Below are positions 6,673 through 14,100 of a DNA stretch of 17,842 nucleotides, piece after piece (within the stretch, counting starts at the first letter, position 1; each line of letters starts with the position of its first letter). A program made the position numbers and the translations under genes. The notes beneath the pieces were generated by a model. The model saw nothing but the letters and a program-made list of their open reading frames with translations, did no database searches and was not told the DNA's origin. This stretch comes from DATHXC01 sp041662005 (GTDB lineage Bacteria > Pseudomonadota > Gammaproteobacteria > Burkholderiales > Methylophilaceae), in assembly GCA_041662005.1 (NCBI GenBank), contig JBAZTJ010000046.1, positions 1 through 17,842 of the forward strand, in the 5' to 3' direction.

Positions 6673-8835
6673 TTATTCCCCTGTGACAATTGTCGCTAAA
6701 TAGCTTTGCCAAATGTTCTGAAAAAGCTGCTCAAGGTTTCTGGCGAAAGCTGGTGTGTCGAATAACGGCAGTGTATTTCTGCTTTGCATCAGTTTCTGTT
6801 TGATAGCGGTTAATTGGGCAGGGTTGTTGGCAAGCTCCAGTGCGCGCATTTCATACTCATGGAGGTTGTTGGTGATCAACTCCGGCATCCTGGCGGCTTG
6901 AAGCAGGCTACCTGCAACGCGGCTGGCAAAGGTGTCACCTGCGCAGGTCAACATCGGTAAGCCCATCCATAGTGCGTCGCTGGTAGTGGTGTGGGCATTG
7001 TAGGGCAGGGTGTCCAGAAATAGATCTGCCAATGCATGGCGCGCCAAATGCTGGCTCATGGCAACGCGCGGTGCAAAAATGAGCCTGCCGGGGTCAACGC
7101 CTCTGGCTTTAGCTTCGCTTAGCAGGTTGGCCTTGGCGGTGCTGTTGCATTCGAGTAGCCAAAGCACGCTGTTTGGCACAGCTTGCAGCAGGCGCATCCA
7201 GATGTCGAACATGTCCGGCAGTATCTTGAAGGTCTGGTTGAAGCTGCAAAATACGAAAGCGTCGTCCGGTAAATTGCACTCTGTGCGGCTGGGGGCTTCG
7301 CCAACAGGGCGCTTACGGTCATTTGGCTGGTAACAGTCGGGCAGTAATGCCAGTTTTTCCGCGTAATTTTTGGCCTGGGCAGGTGGCGTAATAAAGGCAT
7401 CGCTCAGCAGGTAGTCGAATAGTGGGCGCTTTCCCAGGCTACCCCTGGATTCTGAATCTCCCATGGTTTCTATAGACCCCATAGTTCCTGGGTAACCCAG
7501 CCAGTTCACGCTTACAGGGGCAGGGCGCAGCGCGACTATGCCGGTTCGGCTGCTTTGCGTGAACCCGGTAAGATCTATCAGGATGTCGATACCGTCAGCA
7601 TGAATGCACTTGGCTGCATCCAGCTGTGACATTGCGCGTATATCCACAAAGTGGTCAAAAGCCTGCTGCAGGCGCTTTCTTTCCGCAGTCTTGTCATCAA
7701 TCGCGTAAGAGTAGGCAAATACCTCAACCTTGCTGCGGTCATGCAGCTCTATCAATTCGCTGATGAGCGAGACCAGCGGGTGCAGGCGGAAATCACCGGA
7801 AAGATAAGCGATGCGTAGCTTGCCGTCGGCTCGTACCGGATACGAAACCCCCATCTGCCTGCCTTGGTTGATCAAGCCTTGATAGCGGTTTTTCACCCAG
7901 TTTTCGACGCACAGCCGCTGTTCTGCAGCGGTGGTGCCGGGCATGGCGAGAAAAGCAAAGGGTGAAATTTGCGCTTGCGGCTCGGTTTTTACCCAGCTGC
8001 GGATTTCAGCTACATCCTGGTCTAGCCCTTGCCAGTCGCAGGCATGCTGCTTCTGGTGTACTAGATGCACTTTGGCATGGAGTAGTTTTGGGTTCAGGCT
8101 TAGCGCTGCCTGATAGCAGGCCATGGCTTCCTCCAGGTTTCCCAGCTCGCGCAACACGTTGCCCAGGTTGTTGTGAATGTCGGCATCGCCAGGTGCCAGT
8201 TTAAGTGCCTGCCGATAGCTGACGGCGGCCTCAGCTGGCTTGCCCAGTTCGCGCTGGGCGTTGCCCAGATTGTAGTAAAGGGCGGCATCTTCAGGTGCAA
8301 ATTGTACGGCCTCCTGATAACAGGCTTCAGCTTGCAGGTAACGCCCTGCCTGATGGCATTGATTGCCTAATGCTTGCAGGGCATAACACAGCGCACTCCT
8401 GATTTCTGCATCCCTTGGGTTGGCCCGCAGAATGCGGCGATAACAGCCTGCAGCTTCCTCATGGCGATCCAGCGCCTGATAGGCGTTGCCCAGATTGGTT
8501 TGCAGGTCGAAGTCTTTGGGCGCAATCTGCAGTGCGCGCTGGTAGCAGGTGATGGCGCGTTCGGTTTGACCTGCGGCGCGCAAAGCCAGGCCCAGGTTGT
8601 TGAGATAGTCGGGGTTGCGGGGTTCCAGCACGATTGCGTTGTCGATGAGGCGGATAGCCTCATCGTTACGTTCCGTCTGGTAGCAAAGTACGCCTAGCAA
8701 ATGCAGGATGTCGGCATTTTTAGGTTGTGCAGCCAGTATCTGCCGGTAGTAGGCTTCCGCCTGCGCCAGCTGGCCGTTGCGATGCAGGCTCAGTGCGGTT
8801 TGCTGGAGTTGGCTGATATTAAGGCTGGAATTCAT
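6673..8835 (-). CDS. TPR-containing GT41 (OGT/SPINDLY-like) glycosyltransferase
   Basis: The 720-aa protein has about seven tetratricopeptide repeats (about 8-265; signature 'NNLGNVLRELGNLEEAMACY'). A GT41 catalytic region follows (about 338-710). It resembles eukaryotic O-GlcNAc transferase in the equivalent places: LSGDFRLHP (345-353, His352 equivalent to the active-site His), NWLGYPGTMG (444-453), FCSFNQTFKI (529-538, Lys537 nucleotide-sugar contact), NSVLWLLE, and HTTTSDALWMGLPM (615-628). It probably moves a sugar, perhaps GlcNAc, from a UDP donor to Ser/Thr of a protein. Bacterial relatives often modify flagellins or pilins, but the target here is unknown. The ATG follows the mnmC TGA with no gap, implying translational coupling. 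Oddity: about 17 extra residues at 455-471 (ETMGDSESRGSLGKR) split the usual GYPGTMG-FDYLLSD sequence, with a short tandem repeat at its start. No other lesion is visible. Confidence 0.88.
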   Translation of the reverse strand: MNSSLNISQLQQTALSLHRNGQLAQAEAYYRQILAAQPKNADILHLLGVLCYQTERNDEAIRLIDNAIVLEPRNPDYLNNLGLALRAAGQTERAITCYQRALQIAPKDFDLQTNLGNAYQALDRHEEAAGCYRRILRANPRDAEIRSALCYALQALGNQCHQAGRYLQAEACYQEAVQFAPEDAALYYNLGNAQRELGKPAEAAVSYRQALKLAPGDADIHNNLGNVLRELGNLEEAMACYQAALSLNPKLLHAKVHLVHQKQHACDWQGLDQDVAEIRSWVKTEPQAQISPFAFLAMPGTTAAEQRLCVENWVKNRYQGLINQGRQMGVSYPVRADGKLRIAYLSGDFRLHPLVSLISELIELHDRSKVEVFAYSYAIDDKTAERKRLQQAFDHFVDIRAMSQLDAAKCIHADGIDILIDLTGFTQSSRTGIVALRPAPVSVNWLGYPGTMGSIETMGDSESRGSLGKRPLFDYLLSDAFITPPAQAKNYAEKLALLPDCYQPNDRKRPVGEAPSRTECNLPDDAFVFCSFNQTFKILPDMFDIWMRLLQAVPNSVLWLLECNSTAKANLLSEAKARGVDPGRLIFAPRVAMSQHLARHALADLFLDTLPYNAHTTTSDALWMGLPMLTCAGDTFASRVAGSLLQAARMPELITNNLHEYEMRALELANNPAQLTAIKQKLMQSRNTLPLFDTPAFARNLEQLFQNIWQSYLATIVTGE
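7450..7485 (-). repeat. Imperfect 18-bp tandem repeat inside the GT41 domain
   Basis: Two adjacent in-frame 18-base units encode TMGSIE and TMGDSE (residues 451-462). The first TMGS belongs to the conserved motif and the second starts the extra segment. This suggests that the insertion began as a duplication, followed by further residues up to about 471. Confidence 0.4.
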
Positions 8836-10812
8836 TCAAGGCATTTTACAGTAGGGAAAAGCCGCCAGGCCAAGTACCAGCCGCTTCAATCCCATTTTTC
8901 GCAATAAAAATCGATTCGGGTCTAATGCTGCCAGTAGCTTGGCATCGACAGATGCCGGTTCGCCGCAGATGGCACTGGCAATAATTTCTGCGCACAAAGG
9001 TGCATTGATCAAGCCTTTGGAGCCATGCCCGGTATTGACATACAAGCCTGTTAGCCAGGGCAGGGTGGCGGCATCTGTATTGTGTCGTGGCGGGCTGTTT
9101 ACGATAGCTGTGTTATCCAGCAATGGCCCTGCCATGGGCAAATAGTCAGGGGTGGTGCAGCGTAATGCGACACGTCCGGTCAGGCCTGTTGTAGGGGCAT
9201 GCCTGTAGATGCTGGGTGCAAGTTTCTTAAGCATACTGAGATTGGCCTGGTGATCACTCTCTCGCACTTCTGGCGACATGTCATTTGGCGAAAATGTAGC
9301 ACCCAGGCAATGTATGCCATTGTTGGCAGGGCTGAGGTAGCCCTCGGTACAGATGACCGTTTTTAGTCGCTGACTTTCGTCAGTTTGCGCCAGCAGGGTG
9401 ATTTGTCCGCGTACGGGCTCCAGTTCGCAATGGGATGATTGCTCGAAATGCAGGGTGTCGTTAGCGCTGGCGAGAATGATGGTAGGGGCTTCTGCGATGA
9501 GTCCATTGGCATCCCATACTTGCCACAGCCCCCCCTGGCGTTGTAGCCGGACCGCCTGCGTGGAGCGCTTTATGAAGATATTGTCATGCGAGGCTAAGGC
9601 TTTACAGAGTGCTTGAGGGCTTACCCAGCCGGCAGATGGGAAATAAAGGCCTTCATGGGATACAGCTATGCCTGCAATATGGCTGGCCTGTGCCGCTGTG
9701 ACGTATTGCACCAAGGAGTCGGGCAGGCCTTGCTGGATGATGGCATGACACCTAGTCAGCTCACGGCTGTTGAAGGCAAGCTGCAGCACACCGCAAAGAC
9801 TGAGCTCATCACTACTCAACCCCATCGTGGGGAGTAAGCGCAATAAATGCTGATAGCCGTATAGCGCTATGCGACCCAGTGCTGCATCTTGTCCGGCAAG
9901 GCGGGGGTAGATCACGCCCATGGGATTGCCTGAGGCCTCCTGCGCCAGGTCAGCATGCCGCTCTATCAAGGTAACCTGCCAACCGCGCCTGGCAAGTGCA
10001 TGGCTGCTGGCTGTGCCGGCGATACCGCCCCCAATCACAATAGTTTGTGGTGATTGACGGGCTTTATTCTTTGCAGTTCTGACGGTAGGAGTGGCGTCTT
10101 GGTAATGTCCACTGAGCATTTCACGTTTACGCCCATAACCAGCGACTTTGTTGGCACAGAAGCCGGCAGCTTCCAGCCCGCGCCGGACGACTCCTGCACT
10201 GGTAAAGGTGGCAAAGCTAGTGCCGGCATGGGAAAGCCGGGCCATGTTGGCGAATAATGCCGGTTGCCACATGGCCGGGTTTTTGGCTGGGGCAAAGCCA
10301 TCTAGGAACCAGGCATCGACATGGGCTTTTAGTTGCGGCAAGGTATTGTTGGCATCGCCTATCATCAGCGTGAGCGTGACACGTCCTTGGTTAAACACCA
10401 GCCTGTGCCATCCGCTTGATAAATCAGGGTATTGCGCCAGCAGTTGCCGGCTGTGTTCTGATAGTTCGGGCCATAGTGCCAGTGCGGTTTGCATGTCGGC
10501 CTGGGTCAGCGGGTATTGCTCGGTACTGACGAAATGCAGGCGGGCTTGCTGGGGCGCTATTTCATCCCATAGCTGCCATGCACACAAGAAATTCAGTCCG
10601 GTACCAAAGCCGGTTTCCGCAATAGTGAATAAGTCAGCGCCCATTGAGCGCCAGCGCTCGGTTAACTGATTCTGGGCAAGAAAGACATACCTGGTTTCTT
10701 CCAGCCCGCTTTCTGTGGAAAAGTAGATATCGTCAAACTCGGTTGAATAGGGCTGACCAGCTTGCCAACGAATGCTTGCGTGTTGATTGCGCCTGGCGTT
10801 CTGAGTACTCAT
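8836..10812 (-). CDS. mnmC: Bifunctional tRNA mnm5s2U34 biosynthesis protein MnmC
   Basis: MnmC finishes the wobble-uridine modification of tRNAs for Lys, Glu, Gln and others. Its FAD domain removes the carboxymethyl group from cmnm5(s2)U and its methyltransferase domain then methylates nm5(s2)U. Both halves are present in 658 aa, the usual bifunctional length. The N-terminal MnmC2 methyltransferase has SAM motif ETGFGTGLNFL (66-76), IGDANNTLP and WFLDGFAPAKNPAMW (168-182). The C-terminal MnmC1 oxidoreductase has the FAD Rossmann motif VIGGGIAGTASSHALARRGW (259-278), a GHGSKGL-type FAD segment and LEPVRGQ. The N-terminus, RWQAGQPYSTEFDDIYFS, matches the family, supporting the start at 10812, although no clear ribosome binding site precedes it. 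The first gene of an mnmC-GT41 operon, divergent from a SAM methyltransferase gene across 117 bp. Confidence 0.95.
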   Translation of the reverse strand: MSTQNARRNQHASIRWQAGQPYSTEFDDIYFSTESGLEETRYVFLAQNQLTERWRSMGADLFTIAETGFGTGLNFLCAWQLWDEIAPQQARLHFVSTEQYPLTQADMQTALALWPELSEHSRQLLAQYPDLSSGWHRLVFNQGRVTLTLMIGDANNTLPQLKAHVDAWFLDGFAPAKNPAMWQPALFANMARLSHAGTSFATFTSAGVVRRGLEAAGFCANKVAGYGRKREMLSGHYQDATPTVRTAKNKARQSPQTIVIGGGIAGTASSHALARRGWQVTLIERHADLAQEASGNPMGVIYPRLAGQDAALGRIALYGYQHLLRLLPTMGLSSDELSLCGVLQLAFNSRELTRCHAIIQQGLPDSLVQYVTAAQASHIAGIAVSHEGLYFPSAGWVSPQALCKALASHDNIFIKRSTQAVRLQRQGGLWQVWDANGLIAEAPTIILASANDTLHFEQSSHCELEPVRGQITLLAQTDESQRLKTVICTEGYLSPANNGIHCLGATFSPNDMSPEVRESDHQANLSMLKKLAPSIYRHAPTTGLTGRVALRCTTPDYLPMAGPLLDNTAIVNSPPRHNTDAATLPWLTGLYVNTGHGSKGLINAPLCAEIIASAICGEPASVDAKLLAALDPNRFLLRKMGLKRLVLGLAAFPYCKMP

Positions 10813-10929
10813 AATGACGAAGGTTTCATTGGCTGGTGCGGGTGTATGGCGCTGGTTTTTTCTTTACTGTTTATTGCTTTACTATAACGTGTATTCATTA
10901 GTTAAAAAACTCATTCCATTACTCAATAA

Positions 10930-11487
10930 ATGATGACTCACGAAATTTCCGGCATCCCTATCCCTGCAATGCCTGCCGAGCACGTTCCTTCAGCATGGGT
11001 ATGCGCCCATGCGCGTCATATCCAGCCAGGCGGCAGTATACTGGATGTGGCCTCAGGATATGGCAGGAATGCCCGCTGGCTGGCGGCACAAGGGTACTGG
11101 CTTGAAGCCGTAGACAAAGATGCCATGGCACTGCAAAGCATGCATGGAATAGCTAACATCAACACGCGCCTGGCAGATATCGAAGCAGACGCCTGGCCGT
11201 ATGTGAACCGGCAGTTCGATGCGATTGTGGTGTGTCGCTACCTGTATCGTCCCTTGTTACCGTTGTTGCTACTAAGCCTGGCACCAGGTGGCGTACTCAT
11301 CTATGAAACGTTCATGGATGGGCAGCAGCACTACGGGCGCCCGCAAAACCCGGATTTTCTGCTGACCTCCAATGAACTGTTACGTGTTTATATGGCGGAT
11401 TTGACGGTGGTCGCCTTTGAACAAGGTCTTTTGCAGCAAACCCCACCCTCTATGCTGCAGAGGATTTGTGCAATCAGCCCAGCTTAG
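10930..11487 (+). CDS. Class I SAM-dependent methyltransferase, small, substrate unknown
   Basis: The 185-aa protein is a minimal Rossmann methyltransferase. Motif I is LDVASGYGRNARWL (38-51), the acidic ribose-binding residue lies at the end of strand 2 (EAVDKD, Asp62), motif II-like DIEADAWPY is at 83-91, motif III DAIVVCRYLYRP at 97-108, and APGGVLIYETF at 118-128. The ordering resembles TehB- or UbiE-like small methyltransferases, but nothing indicates the substrate. The next codon after ATG 10930 is also ATG; no clear ribosome binding site separates them. It is divergent from mnmC, and its stop (TAG 11485-11487) overlaps the stop of the convergent GGDEF-EAL gene, so there is no space for a terminator. 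Confidence 0.8.
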   Translation: MMTHEISGIPIPAMPAEHVPSAWVCAHARHIQPGGSILDVASGYGRNARWLAAQGYWLEAVDKDAMALQSMHGIANINTRLADIEADAWPYVNRQFDAIVVCRYLYRPLLPLLLLSLAPGGVLIYETFMDGQQHYGRPQNPDFLLTSNELLRVYMADLTVVAFEQGLLQQTPPSMLQRICAISPA

Positions 11488-13571
11488 TTCTGGATTTTTT
11501 CTGCTTTAAGATCAAGCTGAAGGGGTTGCTTCAGACTTCTCAGGAAAAGCTCCATATTGCCGACTGAGAGTGGTTTGCTGAACAAAAATCCCTGTGCGTT
11601 GGCGCAGTTGTTTTCGCGCAGGTATTCCAGTTGCTCCATGGACTCTACTCCTTCGGCAATGACATCGATCTTCAGCGTGTTAGCCAGCGCGATAATGGCA
11701 TTAGTGATGGCGATATCATCCAGGTCCTCAGGAATATCGCTGATGAAGCTACGGTCGATCTTGAGAGCACTCAGCGGGAAACGTTTAAGATAACTCAGCG
11801 ACGAGAACCCAGTACCAAAGTCATCGATTGAAATGTTGATGCCGGCATTACGTAACTCCTTCATTTTGCCAACCGAAGTCGCCGTGTTATCCATCAGGCT
11901 GCTTTCAGTCAATTCAAGATCCAATGTATGGGCCGGCATCTCGGTGATCAGCAATGCGTGCAACACTTTTTCCACCATGGCGTCGTCCTTGAGCTGGCGG
12001 GCGGAGAAGTTGACCGCCATGCGCAGATGTTCGCCAAAAGTTTTTTGCCAGACTTTGGCCTGGTAACAGGCCGTCACCATCACCCAGTCGCCTATAGGCA
12101 GTATCAAGCCAGACTCCTCGGCCAGTGGGATGAACTCTGCCGGGCTGATCATGCCCATTTTTGGGTGGTTCCAGCGCAGCAAAGCCTCAAATCCGGTGAT
12201 TTGCATGGTGTACACATCGACCTGGGGTTGATAGTAGATTTCCAGCTCGTCCGCATCGATGGCACGCCGCAAACTGTTTTCCATGTGCAGGCGCCTGCGG
12301 ATACGACCTTCCATATCGGCGTGATAGTGCTGGAAGTTGTTCTTGCCCAGCGACTTGGCATGGTACATCGCAGCATCGGCATTGCTCAGCAGCGAAGACA
12401 TTTCTGCCGCCTGGGACGGGAAGAAGCTGATGCCTATGCTGGCACCTACGTAGATATTGTTGTTATGCACATTGAAGGCAGTATGCAGCAAGCCGATTAT
12501 TTTTTTCGCGATGAATTCTGCCTGCCCCGGCTCGGCATCATCCTTCATAATAATGGCAAACTCATCACCCCCGATGCGGCAGACGATATCAGTTTCATTC
12601 AGAGCTTCCTGGATTCTATGCGCAACATCCTTGAGTAAAGAATCACCTGCCTGGTGGCCCAACGTGTCGTTAACAATTTTAAAATTGTCGAGATCAATGA
12701 AAATCACCCCTAATGGTGAATTGGCATTGCGGGCCTGGTTGATGGCATCTTCCAGATAGTTGTTGAAGAAGTGACGGTTAGGTAATCCGGTCACATTGTC
12801 ATAATGGGCCAGTTGATGCAGGTTGTTCTCAGCCAGCGTTCTCTGCGCCAGCTCAGACTCAAGCTCTGCATCCCTCTTTTCTATATGGTCCAGCATATTG
12901 TTCAGGCCATTGGACAGCAGGCCGATTTCATCTTTTGACGTCACTTTGCTGCGAACAGTGAAATCCTCTTCCAGGGTGAGCTGATTGATCAGCTTGGTTA
13001 ATGCGAGCAATGGCTCGGAAATGGTGAGGTTGAGCCGTTTTGATAAGATAAATGCACCAGCTAGAGCCAGAGAGCCAGCCAGCATGGTAATCAAGGAAAA
13101 AATGAACAGGCTCAGGTACATGCCTTGAAGGCCAGCTTCTATCATCAGTTTGCCTACGACCTGCCTGTTTAGCTGTAAGTCATACGACATGATCAGCCGG
13201 TACCAGTTGCTCTGCGCTAGATTGATATCACTATGAGCCTTGGAGGTGAGTGATGGCTTGCGATATTCGGCAAAGTGGCTGCCGTCCGACAATCGAATCT
13301 CGGCACGCTGAATTGCGGGGGAAAACCGCAAGGCCGAAAGGATTTCTTCAGCGTTTTTTTTATCTTTAAACGCGAGGGCGGCCGAGACATTGTTTTCAAT
13401 GATCTTCGCCTGCACATTCAGGTCTTCTATCAGGGTGTTGCGGAAACTGTAATACTCATAGCCGATCAGGATGGAGAAAACGATCGCCATTGCCGCGATA
13501 TTGACGATGAAATAGATCGCCATCAGCTTGATTTTAATGGAGGTGTTTTTCCAGAGGTTAATGAATGACAT
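11484..13571 (-). CDS. Inner-membrane CHASE8-HAMP-GGDEF-EAL c-di-GMP protein (YfiN-like input)
   Basis: The 695-aa protein has membrane helices at about 17-39 and 150-176. They flank a periplasmic CHASE8-like region (41-148: 'LNVQAKIIENNVSAALAFKD', WYRLIMSYDL). HAMP (about 178-231) and a short coiled coil follow. GGDEF (257-418) has intact GGDEF at 334-338. EAL (about 430-680) has E462 of FEALLR, N521, E553, D583-D584, K604, E640 and Q660. Both catalytic sets look complete. The RxxD product-inhibition site is changed to NETD (325-328), so feedback inhibition is probably absent. CHASE8-HAMP-GGDEF is the layout of Pseudomonas YfiN/TpbB, which the periplasmic YfiR represses; here an EAL domain is added. 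The gene starts 7 bp after the YfiR-like gene and is third in the operon. Inference: the YfiR-like protein controls its synthesis/hydrolysis balance. Confidence 0.9.
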   Translation of the reverse strand: MSFINLWKNTSIKIKLMAIYFIVNIAAMAIVFSILIGYEYYSFRNTLIEDLNVQAKIIENNVSAALAFKDKKNAEEILSALRFSPAIQRAEIRLSDGSHFAEYRKPSLTSKAHSDINLAQSNWYRLIMSYDLQLNRQVVGKLMIEAGLQGMYLSLFIFSLITMLAGSLALAGAFILSKRLNLTISEPLLALTKLINQLTLEEDFTVRSKVTSKDEIGLLSNGLNNMLDHIEKRDAELESELAQRTLAENNLHQLAHYDNVTGLPNRHFFNNYLEDAINQARNANSPLGVIFIDLDNFKIVNDTLGHQAGDSLLKDVAHRIQEALNETDIVCRIGGDEFAIIMKDDAEPGQAEFIAKKIIGLLHTAFNVHNNNIYVGASIGISFFPSQAAEMSSLLSNADAAMYHAKSLGKNNFQHYHADMEGRIRRRLHMENSLRRAIDADELEIYYQPQVDVYTMQITGFEALLRWNHPKMGMISPAEFIPLAEESGLILPIGDWVMVTACYQAKVWQKTFGEHLRMAVNFSARQLKDDAMVEKVLHALLITEMPAHTLDLELTESSLMDNTATSVGKMKELRNAGINISIDDFGTGFSSLSYLKRFPLSALKIDRSFISDIPEDLDDIAITNAIIALANTLKIDVIAEGVESMEQLEYLRENNCANAQGFLFSKPLSVGNMELFLRSLKQPLQLDLKAEKIQN

Positions 13572-13578
13572 GGCGCGT

Positions 13579-14100
13579 CTAGTAAATCGTTTTGGCCAGG
13601 CGTAATAGCTTGGCGCTCAGCGTGAGGTTGGCACGACGTACCGCTTTGTTGTTCACCTTGAAGCCCAGCCGGTTATTGTCCAGCAGCATTTCTATCATCA
13701 TGCCCTGGGCAGCGCCATTTTCCGTATCGGTGACGGTCAGTACTGGCGTATCTTCCAGTTCGGCAACGATTTTACGCACGCTGCTGCTTTGATAACTGCT
13801 GATATATAGCATCTGGCAGCCTTTGGCGGCATTGCTGCTGGAGATGGTGGTGATGGTCAGTAGCTTGCCATTAATGAGTTTATTTTCGATCTTTTCCGTA
13901 GCAAAATCAGTCTGGTCAGCTTTGAGTATGCATAGTCTTATCGTATCACCGGTTGGGTTTGGCCAATCGGTAAATAAGGCAAAGTTGTACAGGTAGGCAG
14001 CCCGCATCTCTGTCTCTGGTACTGCTTCTGCGTGCACTGTCGTAGCTACACCGAACAGTAGAAGGCTAAGCAGGAGTTTAATAAAGTGGCGTAGCATCAT
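13579..14100 (-). CDS. YfiR-family (DUF4154) periplasmic regulator
   Basis: The 173-aa protein has a clear signal peptide (residues 1-24, hydrophobic core LLLSLLLFG, likely cleavage after VHA). The mature part matches the DUF4154/YfiR pattern: MRAAYLYNFALFTDWP (32-47), RLCILKAD (55-62, Cys57), GCQMLYIS (94-101, Cys95), PVLTVTDTENGAAQGMMIEM (119-138) and LTLSAKLLRLAK at the end. In Pseudomonas YfiR binds the periplasmic part of YfiN and keeps it off. Only the two family-typical cysteines equivalent to the core positions are seen, fewer than in P. aeruginosa YfiR, so redox control may differ. Its ATG (14100) overlaps the receptor's TGA stop as ATGA, and a second ATG follows directly. It lies between the TonB receptor and the CHASE8 protein, as expected for a three-part relay. 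Confidence 0.88.
   Translation of the reverse strand: MMLRHFIKLLLSLLLFGVATTVHAEAVPETEMRAAYLYNFALFTDWPNPTGDTIRLCILKADQTDFATEKIENKLINGKLLTITTISSSNAAKGCQMLYISSYQSSSVRKIVAELEDTPVLTVTDTENGAAQGMMIEMLLDNNRLGFKVNNKAVRRANLTLSAKLLRLAKTIY

Noticed and set aside
6666..6685. Hairpin CACAGGG / CCTTGTG across the GT41 stop codon
   Set aside because: It contains a G-U pair and has no following U tract, so I do not call it a terminator.
11928..12638. 236-aa open frame on the plus strand
   Set aside because: Antisense to the GGDEF/EAL domains of a clearly real gene; low-complexity translation typical of a shadow frame.
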